DNA of 64,000 nt from Bolinopsis microptera (Eukaryota > Ctenophora > Tentaculata > Lobata > Bolinopsidae): NCBI RefSeq assembly GCF_026151205.1, contig NC_087080.1, forward strand, positions 8,831,720 through 8,895,719, given 5' to 3'. The notes under the pieces were generated by a model, which saw only the letters and a program-made list of their open reading frames with translations, searched no databases and had not been told where the DNA came from. Made by a program: the position numbers and the translations under genes. Shown here piece after piece: positions 12,601 through 22,443 of the stretch. Every line of letters begins with the position of its first letter. Within the stretch, counting starts at the first letter, position 1.

Positions 12601-15600
12601 AACGGTTTCAAGAAACGAATTCCTCCTCAATCAACACAACCCATCGGGAGTAAAATATTCACACCACACGTCATTACTAAAACTTTGAAATGTAACTTTA
12701 GAGAATATTGGGGGTCCTGTATCAACACTTCTCGGAAATTAGAATTCTATCGTGACCTAAAATCCAAATTTAACAAAGAGTATTACCTAGATAGTGTCAT
12801 TAAATATGCAGACCGTGCTAATATCACAAGACTGCGGATCAGTGCACATCGACTCGAAATTGAACTTGGCCGATATAATCAAACTCCTCGTGACGAGCGA
12901 ATATGCTCCTGGTGCAATATAGTCTTAGGTTCTGGTATTATTGAGAATGAAGATCACTTCCTTAACCATTGTGATCTTAACGCTGCATCGAGGCGAAACG
13001 TCCTAGACAAGATCCAGTCACTCATATCAAATCCAATCAAACCGTCTGCGACATCTTATTCTGTTCACAATGTCATCCCTGGAGCAAACGTCCTCAAATT
13101 CATCAGCAACAACAGTGAAATCATTGAACTTATCACGAACGAAAGTCAAGTCCACCTCACGAGAGTCGTTGCTAGGTTTGCCACTACGTGTTTTAACAAC
13201 CGCAAGAAATTTGTTGACTCTCTGGCCAGTACATGAACAGTGAACACTGAAAATCACTGTACCCGCTTTTGTTTCTTTTCGCGCAACGACGAGTGCAAAC
13301 TGCAAAGTGACCTGGCTCAAGCATTACAGCATTACCAAGGCGACTGAAAACAAAATATTCTATGTCAAATCTTTATTTTTCACTTTAGTTAAGTTATATT
13401 AATATAATAAATTCAAATCTTATGATATTGTTATTATCTTAACAGTTACTATTGTAGCTCAAGATTTTAAATTATTTGTATTCCTTGTATTCCTTGTATT
13501 CCTTGTATTCCTTGGGGGTGAACCCCCACCCCATATTGGTCCAATGGTTCTCCTGCATTGCATGAGTATGCCTTTGGCTTTTTTACGCTGATTTTTGATG
13601 TGTTCATTCCACGTGAGTTTGACAGGGTATTATATGGCATAATAATTTTATCGTTCCTTTTTTACATTGAAACAAGCGTCATGGACTCACTTGTTAGGTA
13701 TTCCGACCATAACGAGGTGGTTTTATTCGAAAAAATCAAACAATTTGGTTGTAATGAACGAGATGATGATAAATCACTCAACACTCGACTGTCACGTGAC
13801 TTTTTAAACATGTTCTCTATGTGGCCCTGAATGACTATTCGAAAGTCTTATCCTCTTCAATCTGATTCCAACCCTAACCCAATCCCTAACTAAAGCATAT
13901 GCAGATGCTGAAGCCCTAACCCTAATGAGAAATTAGATAAACTTCCTTGGAGTTTTTTTATATAATGTGACATGGTGATTCGGAATCAGCGAAAAATCTC
14001 GAACACCGAGTGCAAGTGTAGAGTGATTTAGCACGCTCGAACACTGACAGGGTTAGCCCTTCAAGATTGATTTTGATGCAATAAATGTTTGATATGTACT
14101 AACTTCTAACTTTTCTAAAAAGGATATTTTTTTGATCGATTAAACCCTAGGCGCAGTGTGTGTTCAAGATGGTGATGATGGTTCATCGTACAGAGGAGAT
14201 GTGGCTGTCACGGTATCAGGACTCGTCTGTCAAAGATGGGACTCTCAATCACCTAATAAACACCTTGTAACTCCGGAGAAGTAAGTTTCCTTTTTTCTTT
14301 TTTAGACCTTGCACAGGGGAAATGTGTCTTTCGTGATAAATTACGGCTTCAAAATGTTCTAAAATTATTAACAATTAGAATTACTTAGTCATAATTTCTT
14401 TGTGAGACCATGTAATTATATAATAGTGATATGAACACAATTCAAATTTAATTCGAGGTATTGCAAAAGATTTTATCACAACAAAATTTTCAGATACCCT
14501 AATGCAGGACTTGACGATAACTACTGCAGGAAACCAGGAAATGCAGAAAATGGGTAAGTCTTCCTACAGAAAGCATATCATTGTCATGAAGTTGACAAGA
14601 AATTAGGGGCAAAGTGTCAAATTTTAATTAATCGAAATTCACAAAATCACCGAACCGAAGGGAATCCTAGCTGAAATAATTCATGAAGTCGCCTTTGAAA
14701 ATCCCTCAAGTAACATGTGTTAATGTTTTCTTCAGTGAACCAGGACCCTGGTGTTATAATGCTGAAGGAACTTCCCCCCGATATGAGCTCTGTAGTGTAT
14801 CTACATGTAGATCTTATACTGGTAAGTAGACCCATTTTTAAATATTATAAACTAAAGCTAGAGAATTGCCTACGGAACAAATTATATCTTGAGTATACGC
14901 AGGGTGATCCATCCTTTATTAGAAACCCGCTAGTCGGTAGCTTTGTTCGAGGAAATTTTTAAAATCAGTTATGTTCTAATTTTATCGTTCCTTTCACAAC
15001 GAGGCCATCAGGAGGTAAAATTGGAGGGTAGAGGTAATTAAATGTGAACAAGAAACAAATAATTAATGAGATAGTGGACCGATTCAGTAGATCAATAACT
15101 TAGATATCACATTCATTTTAAAGAAAATTCTCTCCTCAGGTATGTCTATTATTTCTTCTTCAACTCAGACTCAGCTTCATTAGCGATTTCTTGTATTCAA
15201 TAGTGTACATGCTTAATATCTTAGTCGACAACATAGTTAGTCGATTGTTATTTTAGTTACGACTTATTTGATTTATAATTTTGATATTATATAGATTTGT
15301 TAGCGAACAAACCTGAGCAGCAGACAGCCCCAGGATAGCCTTCTCCTGCTGTAAGGAGGATATTGTCTTCTTGAACTCCTTTAATTGTTCTCGTAACTCT
15401 ACTACTTGTGCACGACTGCTCGCTCCATCTGAGTGTAACGGTTTTGTTATGAATCTAGTGTCCGATCAGGAAACATTTTATCATCTTTACAAGATACAAT
15501 TGTGTTTCATTGCATCTGATGTAACAAGTATCATCTAAAGTACTGATAACAAATCTAACCTAGCAAGCTATCTTCACTGAGTGGCCGTTGTAGTGTTTCA

Positions 15601-18600
15601 CCCTGTTCCCCCAGCTGCTCTACTCGCTCCTCGCTGTCTGCTAACTCTGACATTAGGCAACTCACACGTGATGAGAGCTCCTGAACCTGGTGGAGAAGTA
15701 GTAGTGTGATGACGTCACTAATCGTGTGATGACTTCACTAATCGTGTGATGACGTCACTAATCGTGTGATGACGTCACTAATCGTGTGATGACGTCACTA
15801 ATCGTGTGATGACGTCACTGGTAGTGGAGAAGTTAGTTCACACATTGGGGAGGCTGTAGATAATAAAATTGTTCACTCTTTGATCAGTCTTTTTTACACA
15901 AATTGCCAAAACCAAGGTCCGCGCAGTTGCACAGTTTCGTCGAAACAGTGAATGTTTAAAATGTTTAAAATGTAAATACCTCGTTAGCAAGTGAAGCGTT
16001 AGTTTCGCTAGTTCTCATGAGCTTATCTTGGAGTTCCAACATGTGGTCCTTTAGTTGCCTGTTTTGTCCCATAGCTCGACTTATCGTGGCTTTGTCATTA
16101 TTTATTTGGGTGAGTAGTGAGTTCTGGTCAACGTGGGTTTCCTGTAATTATAATTAATTAATTGATTAATTATAATAACATGGTCGTTTTAGTCGGGTTT
16201 ATCGTTCATGATATGTATTTACTACTCAGCAACATGTACACGCAGATTATTTTACTATGAGCGATTAGCTAGAGCTCATCATCTACTGAATCGTATCAAA
16301 TGGTTCGATTAAATCCAAGTTGGTACGCCTTATCATACGTTAGCGTACTCACCTTGAATTTATCAAGCTCCTTTTGAAGGGAGAGAGTTTGTAAGATCTG
16401 CTCTTCAAGTGCCATTTCTAACTTTTGTTTCTCAACTGTCACCTCCGCAAGCAATTTCTCTGACTGGTCAGTAACTGGAATGTTTGTGGATGGTGCTTGT
16501 GCAACTGCTGTGACTTGTTCCTGTCGGTGATAATTTGTGATGTCAATTAATTAATTCTTCTAATTATTTAATTGAATTAACTCCTTGGATATCTTGCTAT
16601 CATATACAATGTATTTTATATGAAGAGTTGTTCACTGTTTCACACCAAATCAGAGTATGCGACTTAATGTTCTAAAAATGAACAGCATACGGGTATTTGC
16701 CTCACAGAATGGCCAAAAAAAAGGAAGGTCTCTCAAAATCACAAAACATACTTTATTCCAGTTTTTATCTCATAAGAAGCTAAGTTGACACTCATATTTT
16801 TCTTCCCGGGGGTTCATTTAATCTCATAGCCATTTTTTCTTTGAGAAAAATTGGCCGGAAAATCTTCTTCTAAAAAAACATGCCTCACAGAATGGCCAAA
16901 TCTGAATTTCTATAATTTTTTGATGGAGATACTTTTTAAATTTCTATCACCACACGTTGTTAGAAAACCTATTAAGGAATGTGGTAATAACCTAAAACTC
17001 ACGAAAAAACTGAGCTGTGAAAAATTATTTCACAAAAAAGAAAAAATGCCTGACAAAATGGCCAAAAAAAAAGAAAACGAGAAAATTTTATTTTTCTAAA
17101 ACCTTTGGCTCTTGTTTCAGGCATGCTGCTGGTATTAATATGCCTTGTTAACACCCCCATATAGGTGAAATTTCTTAAAACTGAATAAAAAGGGCATAAT
17201 TTCCTACACCAAAAATGGCCATTTTGTGTGGCGTTGTTCATATTCCCTGATTTCATGATTTATAACCTTCATTCGGCTGTAAAAACACTCCATCTGGGGT
17301 GTTATTGTATGATAAATAGCTTGTGAATACTTTAGACTTATTGTTTCATTGAATAAAAGGAGTTTTAAATTTTGGCCATTTTGTGAGGCATATTTTGGCC
17401 ATTTTGTGAGGCGTTTAGCCATTTTAGCATATTATTTCTTCCTATATTGAACAATGTTCGTTTTGTTTGATGAATACTATTCTTTAAACATCTTCTGTCA
17501 TACTGGTGCCAGAAGTTCTCACCAAAATGCAAACTTAGTTCAAAAATTTGAAAACAAATTTTGTGAGGCATATTTTGGCCATTTTGTGAGGCGTGTAGCC
17601 ATTTTAGCATTTTTTTCTTCCTATATTGAACAATGTTCGTTTTGTTTGATGAATACTATTCTTTGAACATCTTCTGTCATACTGGTGCCAGAAGTTCTCA
17701 CCAAAATGTAAACTTAGTTCAAAAATTTGAAAACAAATTTTTCAGTGCTCAAAATTTCTACATAAACAGTCATATTTATGCCAGAAAATGTGGTCCTAGT
17801 TAATGATTTCACCACAGGAAGTGTTGCCAGAAGACTTTTGTTTCATATGGTATCCACAAAACCTACCAGTCATATATAAAAATTTAGTTACAAAAACATT
17901 TACAAATTTGGCCATTCTGTGAGGCTAGCCATTCTGTGAGGCATTTACCCGTACGTCGATTTTTTTGCTGTGAGTTATGAAATCTGAAACTAAATTTCCC
18001 GAATCTAGCTGATCATGATGTGCTGATATTGCGGTGTAACATGAAGCGTCTTACTATCAGAATACGTTATCAACCTAATTAAATTCTTGAGTCATGGCCA
18101 ATAATATACATCAATATTTTGTGTATCATTTAACATCGACCGACGAATACTAGAAAATTATAACTAAGGCATGAAAAAACTCCGCAATATTGTGAAAACA
18201 AACCGAGTCAGATTCAGGGGTAATCTCAGTTTCAGGAGCAGAAGGGGAGGGTTGAAGGACAGGTTCAGGTGTAACACTCAGAGCTGTTATCTCCTCTTGT
18301 AACGTTGACATGTTAGCGTCCCGCTCCTGTAACTCAACTTCTAGGCCTGAGGATTTAGTCTCTCAACAAAATAATATCTCTCGAACACAAGTTCACTCAG
18401 ATCGCATCTTATTTAAGATTCAAATTTCTTTTAATGACACGGAAAGTTTGACTTCGGCGAGAGGACAACATTCTCCCTGCCAACCCAATGATATTTGTTT
18501 TGTATAATATAATAAATCTCTAATAGATCAACTCTCTCAAGGGTGCCAATCTCTAAAGGTCTCTACCTTGTATCTGCTCCTTGAAGACTGTCTCCTGATG

Positions 18601-20380
18601 ACTCAGTTTACCAGCCAGGACATCACATTGCATCTCCTTGTTAAGGAGCCCGCTCCTTAACCCCTCCAACTCTCCTGTCAGCTTCTTCACTTCTTCTTCT
18701 AGTCTTATCACGTCGTCATTTCTCTTAAAAGGATTGGGCACTGACGACATGGTGTTTTGAATTTTCGGCTGAAAAGATAGAAGTAAATATCGAAACGTGT
18801 TGAGAATCCTCCAGCAATCAAAACATTTTAAATGCATGTATTAGTTGATAAGTAGCACCATTTCTTGTTAGAAAGATCGCAATTCTCATTAAACTGAAAA
18901 AACAAGGACACACCTGAGGGGGAGCAGAGTTAGACAGTCGCTCGTTCAGCTCCTCCCTCTCCAGAGAAAGAGAGGAGAACTCTGTCTGTAACACGTTTAA
19001 CTGATCGTTCAGACTGGAGACCTGACTCTGTAGTTTACTGTTCTCCTTCTGCTTTTCTTGCGACTCCTGAGTTGTTGTTCTATTTAGGAATCAGTATGTG
19101 AGTTTATTATGGCCATGTTGTGTGTATGTAAACATTAACATAGTATGTGTTTTATTGAGACTCATGAATAACGTTTAGAAGTTTATATGCTGGTATATTG
19201 TGGTTATTCTGTGTGTACCCATACATAGTACATTGTACATAGTACATTGTAAATAGTACATAGTACATCGTAAATAGTACATTGCACTTAGTACATAGTA
19301 CATAGTACATAGTACATAGTACATAGTACATTGTACATAAACATAGTATGTTTATTAAACATAGTATGTCAACCAATTATAAGTAGAGCGCATCGTCACA
19401 CGGTCAGTGTTCACAAACATGTCCAGTATAGTACCGTGATTCTGAAGTTCGCGTGGGTTCACAGAAACAGTCCGTATCATTAGTACAAACAGCCAAGTTT
19501 TAAATAGTGCGGGAAGCTGATGGTAGAAGCGGGAAATAGCTCTGAGCAAGCCAGATAGGTCATTGAAGTGTGAGCTAAGTTTTGGCTTTACTTCAAATAC
19601 ATGCATGGAAATTATAGCTTCAATTTAATCTAATTCTAGATTAGATATTAATCCTAGGTCCGTTAAAGATTGCTCAGATTTAAATCAAACTTCAACAAAA
19701 CTTACGGCCAGAGCGTTGTTGTACTGAGACTGCAAAGTTGATTTCTTCTTCTCACTTGAAGACAAATCAGAATTCGAGGAGTGAAGCTGAGATCTCAAAA
19801 CCGACAACTCATCTGAAGTCAAAATGTTATTAAAAGCATGGTGTCACGTGTTGATTACTTTTGGCCATTTGCGTTAATTTAAAATGTGTTACGCTTTGAC
19901 AGACAAATAATCAATCGAGTGACTAAAAGAATTACCTTTGAGTTGTTGGATGTTAGAATTCTGCTTGTCCCGTGTCCTCAACAGTTCAGCCTTCTCCTCA
20001 ACAAGTATATCGATTGTTTGCTGGTGAAGTGCTGTGTCAGACAGCTGGGATACCTGGGACTCATTGTCCACTTCGTGTGACCCATTTGAGTTCTGAGGGG
20101 TAACATCTGATATATATCTGATATATTAAAATTTTGAGGACATTGTTCGCATAATTATGATGATGAGGCACTTGATAACATGAAAATTTAAAGTTTGATA
20201 AAGTTTAATTCTGGTATTTCCAGAGATCAATTGTTTAATTTGCAATACGGAATGGGTATTGGGTAATTCATAATTTTTTCAATAGCACACCTTTTCTAAT
20301 CGCGCACTTTTCTGCTGAAACCGCTTCAGTTTTTTCTTAGCAGCTGCTATTTTATCTTTTTGGCTCAGACTTGCTTCCAT
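621..20380 (-). CDS. GOLGA2: Golgin subfamily A member 2 (GM130), 20 coding exons
   Basis: GM130 is a cis-Golgi coiled-coil tether that binds p115/USO1 at its N-terminus and GRASP65 at its C-terminus. My exons, 5' to 3': 20380-20291, 20092-19936, 19812-19706, 19066-18914, 18768-18567, 18346-18204, 16520-16353, 16141-15980, 15686-15560, 15428-15313, 5206-5134, 4998-4890, 4724-4527, 4417-4301, 3768-3684, 3161-2987, 2875-2346, 2099-1997, 1827-1721, 884-621. Every junction is GT/AG and in phase; the total is 3186 nt, or 1061 aa (human is about 1000). Family signatures: N-terminal [15 protein letters not shown] (the p115-binding basic helix), [28 protein letters not shown], an acidic [13 protein letters not shown] run, and [17 protein letters not shown]. 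The identification is secure. An acceptor just upstream of the ATG suggests a further 5' exon, probably UTR. The C-terminus (GRGPIKDF) is hydrophobic but diverged from the vertebrate TVI end. Intron 10 is 10.1 kb and filled with transposons. Confidence 0.93.
3167..3245. repeat. Short tandem repeat (about 10-bp GTTAGTAAC unit)
   Basis: About eight imperfect copies of a GTTAGTAAC(C/T) unit lie in the GOLGA2 intron immediately upstream (in transcript sense) of the exon with the acidic run. Confidence 0.8.
5945..6655 (+). pseudogene. 3' fragment of a CR1/L2/Jockey-type LINE reverse transcriptase
   Basis: The open frame encodes the end of a LINE reverse-transcriptase protein: a [14 protein letters not shown] thumb motif, then the conserved [18 protein letters not shown]-like segment and a C-terminal region ending at the 6653-6655 stop. 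It lacks the endonuclease and the catalytic RT core, so it is 5'-truncated, as LINE insertions usually are. A short CCAAGTTA-type duplication follows at about 6684-6702 and may be its 3' tail. It lies in GOLGA2 intron 10, antisense to the gene. Confidence 0.85.
6806..7916 (+). pseudogene. LINE ORF1-like SGNH-hydrolase domain, interrupted by a TIR element
   Basis: Residues encoded at 6806-7283 begin near [12 protein letters not shown] (block I with D and S) and include [13 protein letters not shown] (the block III GxND). The C-terminal block with its catalytic D and H ([12 protein letters not shown]) lies at 7804-7839, beyond an inserted element at 7284-7785; the frame then stops at 7909-7911. 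Esterase/SGNH domains of this kind occur in ORF1 of CR1/L2-group LINEs. Removing the insert and one copy of its TCTA duplication brings the two halves into the same frame apart from one stop codon, which ties them to one ancestral ORF. It is the upstream ORF of the LINE that continues at 7962. Confidence 0.8.
7284..7785. mobile_element. Non-autonomous TIR element with a minisatellite core (TCTA target duplication)
   Basis: The ends are inverted copies of AAGGCATCATGTAGCC (7284-7299, and its complement at 7770-7785), flanked on both sides by TCTA (7280-7283 and 7786-7789). The interior, about 7308-7735, is a diverged tandem array of a CGACAAACCC-type 10-11-bp unit with several CATATCC variants. 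The long GLSGFVGV-type frames on the minus strand here are only translations of this array. It is inserted in the SGNH ORF of a LINE. The superfamily is not assigned. Confidence 0.8.
10620..11007 (+). pseudogene. hAT transposase C-terminal dimerisation domain remnant
   Basis: The frame encodes [32 protein letters not shown] and [20 protein letters not shown]. This is the hAT-family dimerisation region found at the C-terminus of hAT/ZBED transposases (conserved W, the S/A-ER-FS segment and the R..L.....E..LFLK segment). It is followed by an acidic tail and a stop. The BED finger and the DDE catalytic core are absent, so the element is internally deleted and non-autonomous. Confidence 0.85.
11019..11537. 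repeat. Possible small element nested inside the hAT relic
   Basis: TTTCCCGATCCATGA near 11021 and TCACGGATCGGGAAA near 11523 are inverted with one mismatch and could be the ends of a nested MITE. No target duplication was resolved, and the remainder looks non-coding. Confidence 0.3.
13476..13514. repeat. TTGTATTCC tandem repeat, possible LINE 3' tail
   Basis: Four to five copies of a 9-bp TTGTATTCC unit lie about 240 bp after the LINE stop. Short tandem tails of this kind are common at 3' ends of CR1/L2 LINEs, so this may mark the element's end. Confidence 0.55.
14151..14821 (+). CDS. Orphan kringle domain in three exons (partial gene or pseudogene)
   Basis: Three plus-strand exons, 14151-14280, 14494-14553 and 14736-14821, have good AG/GT borders and join in phase into one complete kringle domain. 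Hallmarks are [40 protein letters not shown] and [17 protein letters not shown], with the expected cysteine spacing. Kringles are extracellular disulfide-bonded binding modules. Both outer splice sites are phase 1, the classic symmetry of shuffled modules. No start, stop, signal peptide or neighbouring domain is found on this strand. It sits inside GOLGA2 intron 10 on the opposite strand, downstream of the LINE. It may be an exon set of a nested gene, a displaced copy, or a relic. Confidence 0.8.
15704..15822. repeat. 20-bp tandem repeat carrying TGACGTCA sites
   Basis: Six copies of a 20-bp unit (GTGTGATGACGTCACTAATC) lie directly upstream, in transcript sense, of a GOLGA2 exon. Five copies contain the perfect CRE palindrome TGACGTCA; the second reads TGACTTCA. 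Confidence 0.9.
16690..17951. mobile_element. TA-flanked transposon with iterated GCCTCACAGAATGGCC motifs
   Basis: The ends CGGGTATTTGCCTCACAGAA (from 16690) and the inverted counterpart ending at 17951 are flanked by TA on each side (16688-16689, 17952-17953). The terminal motif GCCTCACAGAATGGCCAAA recurs internally in both orientations (near 16880, 17045, 17213, 17373, 17395, 17565 and 17910). An internal segment of about 183 bp is tandemly duplicated at 17385-17750. No transposase is seen. The TA duplication suits Tc1/mariner-like mobilisation, but the family is unassigned. It is in a GOLGA2 intron. Confidence 0.75.
19213..19335. repeat. Simple repeat (TAGTACAT units)
   Basis: An imperfect array of TAGTACAT/TGTACATAG units in a GOLGA2 intron. 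The tyrosine/cysteine-rich frame across it is an artefact of the repeat. Confidence 0.85.
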
Positions 20381-21203
20381 TTTCTCATACCTGTTGTAGT
20401 AGTTATTATGAAAATATGGCAACTAAATGCAGTCATATACCATATATTATTGTGAAACCTATCAGTAAATTACATTATTTGAAACTACTTGCTAAAGCTG
20501 TTCATCATAACAGAATTCTTGTGCGTAAACTTTAAAACTTTTATAATTGTAATGCATAATTTTAATAATCTTACTTTTGCATAAGAAATAAAATCACATC
20601 TTGCCAAAAAATATAAAGGTTATACATAAATAAATGCCTACTTAATATCTCATCAAAAAGCAAACAAATCATCGAGCAATAAATTATCAATGTCATAACA
20701 GTGGGTTCTCAGAAGTTGGATCATGTGGATTTTATGGTGTTTCTGTCTGGTTTCAAAACGAACTCCTAAAAACTGAGCAACCGTTTGAAATTGAAAAATG
20801 ATTCAATTCGGGTTACAATCGTGCACACTTAGTACAAACATTCAAGCAGCTGATTCAATCTTTTGACAAGGTCAAACTAAAAGAGAATGACTTATTGTCA
20901 GTTGTCCCACAATTTTAATGATCCACCATCTTGGACACCACTGCTCTCTAAATGTTACTGTTATGTGTTTGATTTGCAATAAATAGATAAAAACTAAGGT
21001 GCATAAAACTGCTGATACATTATTTTAAATGATTCGCTGAATAAATTAATCCCTACAATAGATTTAACCCCAGTTCTTCCCAAATAAAAAATTCTTCTTA
21101 AAAATACTATAAACCACAGAAATTAGTCACCCTGAACACCCCTAACCTTAACCCCAAAATCAATTCAGCCAAAACATTCCCTTCCTTCAAACTACTTTCA
21201 GTT
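20381..21203. other. Intergenic, GOLGA2 5' side
   Basis: AT-rich sequence between the GOLGA2 first coding exon and the stop of the upstream hydrolase gene. It contains an acceptor site just above the GOLGA2 ATG (CAACAG at about 20391-20396), implying a 5'UTR exon further up. No other gene is seen. Confidence 0.45.
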
Positions 21204-21923
21204 TTACAAATTATTCTCGAAGAATTCTAGATACAAATTAACAGCTCTGTTGACATCACGCTTACTCTTGGGTTCACTGAGATCTGCTCTCATAGACCAG
21301 CCATGAACCATATCAGGAAACTCTTCAATTGTAAGCTTTTCTCCTAAAACTTTGTCTGCAAGGCCACCAGGAAACAGATTCTCGTGATCATTCCCTGCAT
21401 TCATAAAGAGTTGTTTACATTGTACTTGCTTGTAAGCCTCTTCCTCACTGTCCTCCAACAACTCCATCATTTTTGGGTGAGAGGGATGCATGCTAACCCC
21501 AGCCTTGAAATCAGGAAATGCTGAGAGTTTCATGACAAGAAAACTCCCCCAGCAGGTGCCTACAGACCCAAAAGTTGTAGCTCCTCTGCTTCGAGCAAAG
21601 CTCAGAACTCTTTTGACATCTGGCTCTAATTTACTGTAGGAGTACTTCTTTATGTGATCCATAAGACCAGGATCAGTTGGAGTGATGAAAAAACCACGAT
21701 AGTAATCGGGAAGGATGACCATAAAACCATGGCTGGCCAACAGGTCAACGTTTTGTCTTGTTCTACCACCATCAAATCCGAATATATCGTAGTTCCAGAT
21801 CACGCATTTCTCACCAGAGCCAGAAACATACATTTCAAGATCATCAACTTTTTCAAAGGTCCCTTTGCATTGGTACTCACTGTTATCTAGGAAGCTATGA
21901 CTCTTGGGAGGACAACAGCTCAT
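21204..21923 (-). CDS. Dienelactone hydrolase family protein (CMBL-like), intronless
   Basis: A complete 239-aa single-exon frame. It is an alpha/beta hydrolase of the dienelactone hydrolase (carboxymethylenebutenolidase-like) family, cytosolic enzymes that hydrolyse cyclic esters and lactones. The Cys-Asp-His triad is visible: Cys124 in the nucleophile elbow GTCWG, Asp179 in NAGNDHENL and His207 in DMVHGW. WNYDIFGFDGGRTRQNVDLLASHGF is the usual N-terminal block of the family. The length suits the family and no signal peptide or TM is seen. It lies same-strand between GOLGA2 and SMN. The absence of introns contrasts with the neighbouring exon-rich genes. Confidence 0.92.
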   Translation of the reverse strand: MSCCPPKSHSFLDNSEYQCKGTFEKVDDLEMYVSGSGEKCVIWNYDIFGFDGGRTRQNVDLLASHGFMVILPDYYRGFFITPTDPGLMDHIKKYSYSKLEPDVKRVLSFARSRGATTFGSVGTCWGSFLVMKLSAFPDFKAGVSMHPSHPKMMELLEDSEEEAYKQVQCKQLFMNAGNDHENLFPGGLADKVLGEKLTIEEFPDMVHGWSMRADLSEPKSKRDVNRAVNLYLEFFENNL

Positions 21924-22443
21924 TGTAAGCAGTATTGCTACGACTTTCCATAAAAGAAGATATGGTTACCTTTTGTTCACATTCAGAATAATCTTTGGGA
22001 TTCTGTTATTTAAGAACAAAATTTGTCTATGATTATATCCATCCACAATATAAATATCCATTATATAGGTGTACCGTAATTAGTAATCTGAATAATTGTT
22101 GAGTCTCATTAAATGCCAGATGCTTTCTGATCAAACTTGAGTAAGGAAAGAGTTTTATTTGATAGAAGCAGTATCTGCACTATAGGTAGAAACATGAAAA
22201 CAATTGCTTTGTAACAAATAAATAACGAATTATGTAATTTTTAAAATAATTCATATCTAAATAGATTGGTAGAAATCAACTATAATAGTGGAAAAAAGAT
22301 ATCTTGACAGGTTGACCAAATGAAGGGAATAGATAATAATTATTTGTGACCATAATCCAATTGGTTGTTAAAAACGGCAATAAAAGAATCAGTAAAAACT
22401 GTCCACAATCACTTTAAATATGTCAACTTTTCTTTTAATTTGA
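21924..22443. other. Intergenic, hydrolase to SMN
   Basis: AT-rich spacer of about 520 bp between two same-strand intronless genes. It presumably contains the hydrolase promoter and the SMN 3'UTR. No further feature is seen. Confidence 0.5.

Larger units (their letters stand above)
7962..13236 (+). pseudogene. APE-endonuclease/RT ORF2 of a CR1/L2-like LINE, frameshifted and split by a hAT insertion
   Basis: 7962-9305 encodes an exonuclease/endonuclease/phosphatase domain: [22 protein letters not shown], a VVDYFI segment and [10 protein letters not shown]. 9337-9798 and 9926 onward encode reverse transcriptase: [42 protein letters not shown] and [10 protein letters not shown] (the catalytic ADD). 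After the hAT element, 11877-13236 gives the thumb ([13 protein letters not shown]) and a terminal zinc knuckle, CSWCN...HFLNHC. Two frame changes, at about 9300 and 9790, fall in A-rich runs, so the copy is dead. Together with the SGNH domain upstream, this is one LINE of roughly 6.5 kb. It lies in GOLGA2 intron 10, antisense to the gene. The clade assignment is tentative. Confidence 0.9.

Noticed and set aside
13870-13925. CCCTAACCC-like telomeric sequence
   Set aside because: Only a few scattered imperfect CCCTAA units; too short for an interstitial telomere.
19152-19376. Tyr/Cys-rich frame ([13 protein letters not shown])
   Set aside because: Produced by the TAGTACAT simple repeat.
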